In this document: positions 43,852-50,620 of the stretch, in pieces | How positions within the stretch are numbered: position 1 is the stretch's first letter | Layout of the letters: each line of letters begins with the position of its first letter | DNA from: JAPHSX01 sp050298555 | GTDB lineage: Bacteria; Pseudomonadota; Gammaproteobacteria; Thiohalomonadales; Thiohalomonadaceae | DNA length: 64,000 nt | Assembly (NCBI GenBank): GCA_050298555.1 | Contig: JBNKUL010000046.1 | Coordinates: 1-64,000, forward strand | Direction of reading: 5' to 3' | Translations under genes and position numbers: made by a program | The notes under the pieces: generated by a model | Seen by the model: the letters and a program-made list of their open reading frames with translations, nothing else | What the model was told of the DNA's origin: nothing | The model's database searches: none

Positions 43852-44037
43852 TTATAGCTGTCCCGCTCTCAATATAAAAACGGCATTGCGTGCATCTTGT
43901 GCCGCAATATTGTCGCTGGCTTTTTGTCTATGGGTGACAAAGGCTGGGATTGCGGTTGCCGCAAGGACACCCAGAATGCCAACAACGATCATCAATTCGA
44001 TTAAGGTGAAGCCCTTCTTCTTGTGGAGGAGTGACAT
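43852..44037 (-). CDS. Short N-domain-only type IV pilin (second copy)
   Basis: 61 residues. Leader of nine residues ending HKKKG, cleaved before FTLIELMIVVGILGVLAATAIP. The mature chain would be 52 residues: the alpha-1 spine and a short tail, no globular domain. It ends in AGQL, as does the other short pilin at 44659. Similar in design to Geobacter PilA-N. AGGA site eight bases upstream. It lies beyond a strong hairpin, so may be made at lower level than the first copy. Confidence 0.82.
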   Translation of the reverse strand: MSLLHKKKGFTLIELMIVVGILGVLAATAIPAFVTHRQKASDNIAAQDARNAVFILRAGQL

Positions 44038-44124
44038 GGCTGTAGTCCTTTCCGTCCGGGTTCTCTGGTGAGGGTGGTATGAAGACTTCGGGGTAGCGGT
44101 AGGCCGCTAAGGAGGGGTAAACGA

Positions 44125-44152
44125 AATGAGCCCGGGAAGTCCCGGGCTCATT
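44125..44152 (-). terminator. Strong hairpin between secreted protein and second short pilin
   Basis: Perfect 12-bp stem (44125-44136 with 44141-44152) and a four-base loop, 14 bases after the stop of the 155-residue gene. The T-run that follows on the - strand is broken (TTTCGTTT), so it may be a partial terminator or an mRNA 3' stabiliser separating high-level pilin expression from the genes downstream. Confidence 0.6.
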
Positions 44153-44165
44153 GACGTTCAACTGA

Positions 44166-44633
44166 TTAGTTGAAGTAGCTCAGGCCTGAAACCTGTGAGC
44201 CGTCGGTGGCGCAGCTGCCGCCCAGCTGGGCTTTAGCCACGGAACCACCGGTGCTGCTGGCAACATAGGCAGTGTAGTCTGCGTAGGTGAAGGTCTCAGC
44301 AGTGGTGGGCTTGGTGGTGCTGCAAGAGGTGTCGTTGACGGTGCAGTTTGCGCCGTTTACATCACAACCGGTGTAGGTGCAGGTTGCAGTGGCACCCTTA
44401 CGGCTACCACCCTTGTGGCAGGTGGCGATGCGGATGTCGCTCAACTCTTCGTAGCACTGGTAGGCGCCGGAAACGTTAGAGGAGAGGTTCACGGTGACGG
44501 TCTCGCCAAGCAGGGTGCAGTCAGTAGTGGTGACGTCAACGGAGCTACCGGCAGAGATAGCGGTGGCCGCCATGGCGCTGGATGCTGCAAAAAGGCCGGT
44601 AGCGACAAGAATGGCACGAATGAAGTTTTTCAT
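44166..44633 (-). CDS. Secreted Cys-rich protein paired with the short pilin
   Basis: 155 residues, no family recognised. Signal peptide of about 22 residues ending SSAMA. The mature part has eight cysteines, so up to four disulfides, and is rich in Thr, Ser and Gly with predicted beta structure. It starts 25 bases after the short pilin gene in the same direction. Geobacter encodes a separate globular partner (PilA-C, also called Spc) right after its short PilA-N; this gene is in that position, though it is not obviously similar in sequence. It could be the globular coat or chaperone of the pilin. Confidence 0.65.
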   Translation of the reverse strand: MKNFIRAILVATGLFAASSAMAATAISAGSSVDVTTTDCTLLGETVTVNLSSNVSGAYQCYEELSDIRIATCHKGGSRKGATATCTYTGCDVNGANCTVNDTSCSTTKPTTAETFTYADYTAYVASSTGGSVAKAQLGGSCATDGSQVSGLSYFN

Positions 44634-44658
44634 GGGAGTATCTCCTTAGGAATCCAGA

Positions 44659-44838
44659 TTAAAGCTGACCGGCGGTCATAACGCTGATGGTGTTCTTGGC
44701 GTCAGCCTGCGCGGTGGAATCATTCGCCTTGGCGCGGTACTCGTTGAACTGAGGAATCGCGACGGCGGCCAGGATACCGATGATCGCTACAACGATCATG
44801 AGCTCGATGAGGGTGAAACCCTTTTGCATCTTTTTCAT
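44659..44838 (-). CDS. pilA: Short N-domain-only type IV pilin (main copy)
   Basis: 59 residues from MKKMQKG; the frame is open upstream but GGAG lies seven bases before this ATG. Cleavage before FTLIELMIVVAIIGILAAVAIP gives a 52-residue mature pilin with Glu5, Phe24 and Tyr27. The PQFNEYRAKAND segment closely resembles Geobacter PilA-N. The extra aromatic residues of Geobacter conductive pili (positions 32, 51, 57) are absent. Preceded by a sigma-54 promoter and PilR-like sites, next to pilR, so probably the major pilin. Gene symbol given by context. Confidence 0.82.
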   Translation of the reverse strand: MKKMQKGFTLIELMIVVAIIGILAAVAIPQFNEYRAKANDSTAQADAKNTISVMTAGQL

Positions 44839-44914
44839 GTTGTTTCTCCATAATATGTTTTGGTTGATGTTGTTCCGGGGGGAGCACCCCAGCACAGCGT
44901 TCCGTCTGTATTGA

Positions 44915-44929
44915 GCACTAAGTGTGCCA
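44915..44929 (-). promoter_or_regulatory. Sigma-54 promoter of the short pilin gene
   Basis: On the - strand: TGGCAC, five bases, GTGC. This matches the -24/-12 consensus TGGCAC-N5-TTGC at all but one position with exact spacing. Transcription would begin near 44904, giving a leader of about 65 bases. PilR, an NtrC-type activator, is encoded next door. Confidence 0.8.
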
Positions 44930-45035
44930 AAAGGGTAGCGTTGTCTTTTTCATGCTTATGTGTGGGAGCGGTCACAGTTTGCTTGCATGGTTTGTCACTT
45001 TTTTGCTCGGGATGAACATAAGCAGGAATTTGGTG

Positions 45036-45070
45036 GTGACAATTTTTGTCACTTTGTGTCCAGATTTGTC
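45036..45070. promoter_or_regulatory. Probable PilR-binding region (phased TGTC repeats)
   Basis: TGTC occurs at 45047, 45057 and 45067, exactly ten bases apart, so on one face of the helix. The first is part of a perfect palindrome GTGACAA-TTT-TTGTCAC (45036-45052). A further TTGTCAC lies at 44992-44998. The cluster is about 130-165 bases upstream of the predicted transcription start. P. aeruginosa PilR is known to bind tandem TGTC-containing sites upstream of pilA. Confidence 0.6.
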
Positions 45071-45091
45071 TGTGAATAGTAGGCCTGGCTG

Positions 45092-46453
45092 CTAATCAGT
45101 CAACCCCAGCTTCTGCAGCCTGTAGCGAAGTGAGCGGAAGGAGATCCCCAGCTGCTTGGCCGTAGCGGTCTTGTTGTGCTGGTTTTGTTCCAGCGCCCTC
45201 TCAATCAGTTTGCGCTCGACCTCCTCCAGGTAATCCTCGATATTCTGCCCACCCAGCTCCGGCACACCGGCTGCCGCCGTCTTGGGCTGGTACTGTGGTA
45301 GAAGTAGGTCCTCCTCGCCGATGCGCTCCCCCTCGCACAGGGTCAGTGCCCGCTCCAGCACGTTCTCGAGTTCACGCACATTGCCGGGGAAGGGGTAGCG
45401 CCGCAGGGCGTCGAGACTCGCCTGGTCGAGGGTCGGGGTGGGTAGCCCCATCTGCACGGCAAGTTGCTGGATGATGTGTTCGACCAGTTGCGGAATGTCC
45501 TCCGGCCGTTCGCGCAGGCTGGGGATATGGAGCTCAATGACGTTGATGCGGAAAAAGAGGTCCTCGCGGAAGCTGCCGCGGGCGACCAGTTCCGCCAGCT
45601 CCTTGTGGGTCGCACTGAGGATGCGTACATCGATGTGTTGCTCCTGTTGCGCGCCGACCGGGCGTACCGCCTTCTCCTGAATGGCGCGCAGCAGCTTGAC
45701 CTGCATATCTAGCGGCAGGTCTGCCACCTCGTCGAGGAACAGGGTGCCGCCGTTGGCTGCCTGGAACAGGCCGTCCTTATCGCTCTGCGCCCCGGTAAAG
45801 CTCCCCTTCTTGTGGCCGAAGAATTCGCTCTCCATCAGTTCGGTGGGGATGGCGCCGCAGTTGACGGCGATAAAGGGCATCTCGGCCCGCGGCCCCTCGG
45901 CGTGGATCAGCCGTGCCACCAGCTCCTTGCCGGTGCCCGACTCGCCGCTGATGTAGACCGGGGCCTGGCTGCGCGCCAGCTTGCGGATCATCTGTCGGAT
46001 CGACTCGATCGCCTGGGAGCTGCCCAGCAGTTGCAGTTTGCTCTCCGGTGCCCCTGCCTCGCTAGAGACCCCCTTCAGGCGCAGGGCACTGCCCACCAGA
46101 TCGCGTAGCGCCTGCAGCTCGACCGGTTTGTTGAGAAAGTCGAAGGCCCCCGCCTTGAGTGCCTCGATCGCGGTGTCCATGTTGCCGTGGGCGGTGATCA
46201 TGGCGACCGGCAGGTCGGGGTGGTGCTGCTGGATGTGGCGGATCAGCTCGATGCCGTTGCCGTCGGGCAGGCGCATGTCGGTGAGGCAGAGGTCGAAGGA
46301 GCCCTGTGCCAGCCGCTCCTTCGCCTGTGCCAGTGTCTCCGCCTCGCTGCTGCCGATTTCCATGCGCGAGAGGGTGAGGCCGAGCAGTTCGCGGATATCC
46401 GCCTCGTCGTCGACGATAAGGGCGTGGGCCTGGCTGGGATGGTTCTGTGACAT
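45092..46453 (-). CDS. pilR: Sigma-54-dependent response regulator PilR
   Basis: 453 residues. Receiver domain with phosphorylation site D59 in LCLTDMRLPDG, AAA+ domain with GESGTGKE and the sigma-54 contact loop written GSFTGA rather than GAFTGA, and a C-terminal Fis-type helix-turn-helix (KTATAKQLGISFRSLRYRLQKLG). Very close to P. aeruginosa PilR. Two bases after pilS; it faces the pilin promoter it probably controls. Confidence 0.95.
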   Translation of the reverse strand: MSQNHPSQAHALIVDDEADIRELLGLTLSRMEIGSSEAETLAQAKERLAQGSFDLCLTDMRLPDGNGIELIRHIQQHHPDLPVAMITAHGNMDTAIEALKAGAFDFLNKPVELQALRDLVGSALRLKGVSSEAGAPESKLQLLGSSQAIESIRQMIRKLARSQAPVYISGESGTGKELVARLIHAEGPRAEMPFIAVNCGAIPTELMESEFFGHKKGSFTGAQSDKDGLFQAANGGTLFLDEVADLPLDMQVKLLRAIQEKAVRPVGAQQEQHIDVRILSATHKELAELVARGSFREDLFFRINVIELHIPSLRERPEDIPQLVEHIIQQLAVQMGLPTPTLDQASLDALRRYPFPGNVRELENVLERALTLCEGERIGEEDLLLPQYQPKTAAAGVPELGGQNIEDYLEEVERKLIERALEQNQHNKTATAKQLGISFRSLRYRLQKLGLTD

Positions 46454-46455
46454 AC

Positions 46456-48099
46456 CTACTCTATCGTGGTGCGCTGTTTGGCGAAGTGTAGGCGAAAGCG
46501 GCTGCGGCTGTCTTCATCGGGCAGGTAGCGCAGCTGTGCCTGGTTGCAGACCGCCAGTTCGCGGGCGATGTAGAGCCCCAGCCCGCTGCCGGTGCTTTCG
46601 GTGGTGAAGAAGGGCTCGAAGATGTGGCCGCGCTGCTCCTCGGCGATGCCGGGGCCGTGGTCGATGATGTCGATATAGCCCCACTCCTCGTCGATGCTGC
46701 CGGCCACCAGCTCCACCCTGGGGTCCGGGGCGTCGGCGGCGTGGCGCAGGCCGTTATGGCAAAGGTTGGTGAGGATCTGGCGCAGATGGTTGGGGTCGAA
46801 GAAGAGCTGCAGCCCCTCCTCGGCGCAGCGCCACTGCATGGCATCGCTCTCGGCCCCCTCACCGCGCAGGAACTCCACGGTGAACTCCGCAAGCCAGGGG
46901 GCGAGGGCAAACTGCTCGAGGTGCGAGCTGTCGCGCCGCCCCAGTTGCAGTACATCCTCGATGATCGTGTTGATGCGCCGGGTGTGGTCATTGATGATAC
47001 TGGTCAGGCGCTGGTCCGCCTCACTCAACTCCGGCGCCTCGGCCAGCAGGGCGGCGGCGTGGCCGATGGCCCCCAGTGGGTTGCGGATCTCGTGGGCGAT
47101 GCTGGCGGTGAGGCGGCCGAGGGAGGCGAGCTTCAACTGCTGCGCCTGCTGGGTCGCCTCGGCGGCATCCTCAATGAAGATCAGGGTGCCGCCCTGCTCG
47201 CCACTGCCGATGGCCTGGTAGTGTGGCAGCAGTTCGTGGTGGCTGTGTATCGGGCTGAGGGCGATGTCTGGTGCCATCAGCCCTTGTTGCCACTCAAATA
47301 GTTGCCGCTGCAGCGCGTCGCAATAGTCGGCCAGCGGCGCCTGTAAGGGGGCCTCGGGGTTGCCCAACAGTTTTCTGGCCGCGCCGTTGATCAGTCGCAC
47401 CCGGCTGTCATCGTCGACGACGATGACCCCGGTCCGCATCTGCTGGATGGTGTAGTCGGTCAGTTGTGCCATGTTGGCCAGGTCGAGACCGCGCTGCTCT
47501 GCCAGCTCCTCGCTCTCGCGGACGCGCCGGGCGAGTACGTGGGCGACGATGGCGGTGGTGAATAGTGCGATCCCCAGGGTACCCGCCTGGGGGTAGCTGA
47601 TGGCAACGCCGCTCTGTGTCAGCAGCGCGATGGTCTGCTCGGCCAGCACCGCCAGGGAGGCGAGGGCGGCATAGAGCAGCGGGCTGCGTCCGACCGAGAG
47701 CATGCTGGCGAAGGCGATACTCACCACCAGCAACATCCCCACGCCGCTGGCGACACCGCCGCTGCTGTATATCAGCAGGGTGATGATGACGATGTCGGTC
47801 GTCGCGTGGGCATTGACCTGCCAGGCGAAGTTGGGGCTCCGCCTGGCGATGAAAATCATTGCCAACAGGCTGAGGGCGAGATAGGCGAGGCTGGTGCCGT
47901 AGAACAGCTTGGGGGCCACCATGCCCAGGGGTGGTGGTGGCGCGGCACTATTGATGTCGTACAGCAGTACGAACAGTGAGGCGATGGTGAAGCGGTAGAG
48001 GTTGAAGAAGCGAAGCGGCCGCCAGCTCCGCTCCACGCTGTCGCCGATAGGCGGGGCGCTCCTGCTGAACAGGCGAGGCTGGGAGCGGCTCTCAGCCAT
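46456..48099 (-). CDS. pilS: Sensor histidine kinase PilS
   Basis: 547 residues (P. aeruginosa PilS 530). Six N-terminal membrane helices, a PAS-like domain (about 200-310), the H-box SIAHEIRNPLGAI and an ATPase domain with DHGPGIAEE and GSGLGLYIA. In Pseudomonas it senses pilin in the inner membrane and signals to PilR. Overlaps the upstream small gene by one base. Confidence 0.95.
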   Translation of the reverse strand: MAESRSQPRLFSRSAPPIGDSVERSWRPLRFFNLYRFTIASLFVLLYDINSAAPPPPLGMVAPKLFYGTSLAYLALSLLAMIFIARRSPNFAWQVNAHATTDIVIITLLIYSSGGVASGVGMLLVVSIAFASMLSVGRSPLLYAALASLAVLAEQTIALLTQSGVAISYPQAGTLGIALFTTAIVAHVLARRVRESEELAEQRGLDLANMAQLTDYTIQQMRTGVIVVDDDSRVRLINGAARKLLGNPEAPLQAPLADYCDALQRQLFEWQQGLMAPDIALSPIHSHHELLPHYQAIGSGEQGGTLIFIEDAAEATQQAQQLKLASLGRLTASIAHEIRNPLGAIGHAAALLAEAPELSEADQRLTSIINDHTRRINTIIEDVLQLGRRDSSHLEQFALAPWLAEFTVEFLRGEGAESDAMQWRCAEEGLQLFFDPNHLRQILTNLCHNGLRHAADAPDPRVELVAGSIDEEWGYIDIIDHGPGIAEEQRGHIFEPFFTTESTGSGLGLYIARELAVCNQAQLRYLPDEDSRSRFRLHFAKQRTTIE

Positions 48100-48368
48100 T
48101 ATTCGTCCCGTTTCCAGCTGTCGTCGGCATCGCGATGCTCTTCGCAGCAGTAGAATTTCCCGTCTCGCTCCAACGCCTCACCCTTCGGTACATGCAGGCC
48201 GCACTGCTCGCAGCGCACCATGATGCCGCCCTTGTCGGGCTCCTCATCTATATCGGTGGAGCGCCGCCTCAGGTCGGTGTGCCGGGCCTTCTCCAGCAGC
48301 GAGAGGATGAGGCGGTAAAGCAGCCAGAAGAGAGCGGCAATGGCGATCAGGCGAATCAGGTTCATCAT
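48099..48368 (-). CDS. PP0621-like small membrane protein with Cys pairs
   Basis: 89 residues: one N-terminal membrane helix (about 4-22), a charged linker, then a metal-binding-like unit CEQCGLHVPKGEAL...YCCEEH. The pattern matches the PP0621 family found beside pilS in pseudomonads. Function unknown; by context it is transcribed with pilS-pilR. MM start: either of two adjacent ATG codons. Confidence 0.75.
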   Translation of the reverse strand: MMNLIRLIAIAALFWLLYRLILSLLEKARHTDLRRRSTDIDEEPDKGGIMVRCEQCGLHVPKGEALERDGKFYCCEEHRDADDSWKRDE

Positions 48369-48518
48369 TCTAATATATGCGGTTGAGGAGCAGGCATTGT
48401 ATCGGTAAGCCTATTGGGGCGACAAACCCTCAATCTACCTCTCCCTTTTGCGCCGACGCGCGCTTTGCTCCACAATATGCGCCGTTTTGTAACGAGATAA
48501 GAATCCCAGGGGGAATCC

Positions 48519-49688
48519 ATGAATCTCCACGAATATCAGGCGAAGGGTGTCTTCGCCGAGTACGGTATCCCGGTACCGCAGGGCCAGGTCGCCAGCTCCT
48601 TGCTTGAGGCCGAGCATGCCGCTCAGGCGCTGGGCGGCGATCGCTGGGTGGTCAAGGCCCAGGTCCACGCCGGCGGCCGCGGTAAGGCGGGCGGTGTGAA
48701 GCTGGTCAGCTCGATGGCTGAGCTGAAGAGCGAGGCGGATCGCCTGCTGGGCGGCCGCCTGGTGACCCACCAGAGCGGTGCCGATGGTCAGCCGATCAAC
48801 CAGCTGTTGATCGAGGGTGTCAGCGACATCGCCCGCGAGCTCTACCTCAGCGCAGTGGTGGATCGCGGCCGTCGCCGTGTGGTCTTCATGGCCTCCACCG
48901 AGGGCGGCATGGACATCGAAGAGGTGGCAGCCGAGACCCCGGAGAAGATCGTTACCGTGGCGGTGGACCCCGTGGTCGGCCTCTCCGCCTATCAGACCCG
49001 CCAGGTCGCCTTCGCCCTGGGGCTGGAAGGCACCCAGGTGCGCGAGCTGGGCGCCATTATGATGGGGCTCTACAAGCTCTTTACCGAGCGCGATACCTCG
49101 CTGGTGGAGATCAATCCGCTGGTGGTCACCGGTGAGGGTCACCTCATTGCGTTGGACGCCAAGGTCAACCTGGACGAGAGCGCCCTCTACCGCCAGCCGG
49201 AGATGGCCAAGCTGCGTGACCCCTCCCAGGAGGATGAGGCGGAGTACCGCGCCAAGCAGCACGACCTCAACTACGTCAAGCTCGACGGCAACATCGGCTG
49301 CATGGTCAACGGTGCCGGCCTGGCGATGGCCACCATGGACCTGATCAAGCTGACCGGCGGTGACCCCGCCAACTTCCTCGACGTTGGCGGCGGCACCACC
49401 GCCGAGAAGGTCGCCGAGGCGTTCAAGCTGATCCTCTCCGACGACAAGGTGGAGGCGATCCTGGTCAACATCTTCGGCGGCATCGTCCGTTGTGACCTTA
49501 TCGCCGAGGGCATTATCGCCGCGGTGAAGGAGGTCGACGCCAAGGTTCCGGTGGTGGTGCGCCTCGAGGGCACCAACGTCGAGCTGGGCCGCAAGATGCT
49601 GGATGAGAGCGGGCTGGCGATTGAAGCCACCGACCAACTGACCGAGGCCGCCAAAATGGTGGTTGCCGCAGCCGGAGGAGCAAAATAA
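48519..49688 (+). CDS. sucC: Succinyl-CoA synthetase beta subunit
   Basis: 389 residues (E. coli 388). ATP-grasp domain (MNLHEYQAKGVFAEYGIPVP) and C-terminal CoA-ligase domain with GGIVRCD. Interconverts succinyl-CoA and succinate with nucleotide triphosphate in the TCA cycle. GGGGGAA ribosome site. Shares its last base with the sucD start. Confidence 0.98.
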   Translation: MNLHEYQAKGVFAEYGIPVPQGQVASSLLEAEHAAQALGGDRWVVKAQVHAGGRGKAGGVKLVSSMAELKSEADRLLGGRLVTHQSGADGQPINQLLIEGVSDIARELYLSAVVDRGRRRVVFMASTEGGMDIEEVAAETPEKIVTVAVDPVVGLSAYQTRQVAFALGLEGTQVRELGAIMMGLYKLFTERDTSLVEINPLVVTGEGHLIALDAKVNLDESALYRQPEMAKLRDPSQEDEAEYRAKQHDLNYVKLDGNIGCMVNGAGLAMATMDLIKLTGGDPANFLDVGGGTTAEKVAEAFKLILSDDKVEAILVNIFGGIVRCDLIAEGIIAAVKEVDAKVPVVVRLEGTNVELGRKMLDESGLAIEATDQLTEAAKMVVAAAGGAK

Positions 49689-50563
49689 TGGCGATTTTGA
49701 TCGATAGAGACACCAAGGTGATCTGCCAGGGCTTCACCGGTAAGCAGGGTACCTTCCACTCCGAGCAGGCCATCGCCTACGGCACCAAGATGGTCGGCGG
49801 CGTTACCCCCGGCAAGGGCGGTACCACCCACCTCGACCTGCCGGTATTCAACACCGTACACGATGCGGTGGCCGAGACCGGTGCCGATGCCACCATGATC
49901 TATGTCCCGGCGCCGTTTGCGGCGGATGCGATCCTCGAGGCGGCCGATGCCGGTATCGAGACCATCGTCTGCATCACCGAGGGCATTCCGGTGATGGATA
50001 TGCTGCGCGTTAAGGCAGCCCTGGACGGCAGTGGCGTACGCCTGGTGGGCCCCAACTGCCCCGGCGTGATCTCTCCCGGTGAGTGCAAGATCGGCATCAT
50101 GCCCGGCGCCATCCACCAAAAGGGCAAGATCGGTATCGTCTCCCGTTCCGGCACCCTCACCTATGAGGCGGTTCACCAGACCACCCAGGCCGGCCTGGGC
50201 CAGTCTACCTGTGTCGGTATCGGCGGCGACCCTATCCACGGGCTGAGCTTTATCGATTGCCTCTGCCTGTTTGAGCGCGACCCGCAGACCGAGGGCATCA
50301 TCATGGTCGGCGAGATCGGCGGTACCGCCGAGGAGGAGGCCGCCGAGTTCATCGCCAAGCACATCAGCAAGCCGGTGGTCTCCTACATCGCCGGTGTCAC
50401 TGCGCCTCCCGGCAAGCGCATGGGCCACGCCGGCGCCATTATTGCCGGTGGCAAGGGTACCGCGGATGAGAAGTTCGCCGCGCTGGAGAAGGCGGGCGTC
50501 TCCGTCGTGCGCTCTCCGGCAGAACTGGGCGCCAGGATGGCCGAGGTACTGGCGGCCTCCTAA
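49688..50563 (+). CDS. sucD: Succinyl-CoA synthetase alpha subunit
   Basis: 291 residues (E. coli 289). N-terminal CoA-binding domain with QGFTGKQGTFHSEQA and the phosphohistidine region GHAGAII. Forms the heterotetramer with SucC. Overlaps sucC by one base. Confidence 0.98.
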   Translation: MAILIDRDTKVICQGFTGKQGTFHSEQAIAYGTKMVGGVTPGKGGTTHLDLPVFNTVHDAVAETGADATMIYVPAPFAADAILEAADAGIETIVCITEGIPVMDMLRVKAALDGSGVRLVGPNCPGVISPGECKIGIMPGAIHQKGKIGIVSRSGTLTYEAVHQTTQAGLGQSTCVGIGGDPIHGLSFIDCLCLFERDPQTEGIIMVGEIGGTAEEEAAEFIAKHISKPVVSYIAGVTAPPGKRMGHAGAIIAGGKGTADEKFAALEKAGVSVVRSPAELGARMAEVLAAS

Positions 50564-50571
50564 GCTGTAAG

Positions 50572-50593
50572 GGGCCGGCCCTGTGGCCGGTCC
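50572..50593 (+). terminator. Hairpin after sucD
   Basis: GGGCCGGCC (50572-50580) pairs with GGCCGGTCC (50585-50593) around CTGT. No T-run follows, so it may protect the sucCD mRNA rather than terminate. Confidence 0.45.
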
Positions 50594-50620
50594 TGTCACG
50601 AACAACATGAGGGCGAAACG

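Noticed and set aside
44659..44838. Electrically conductive pilin of the Geobacter type
   Set aside because: Phe24 and Tyr27 are shared, but the further aromatics reported as important in Geobacter are missing, so the sequence does not support conductivity.
39645..45091. Genomic island with att sites at tRNA-Thr
   Set aside because: I could not find a direct repeat of the tRNA 3' end at the far side, nor an integrase; only composition and gene order hint at acquisition.
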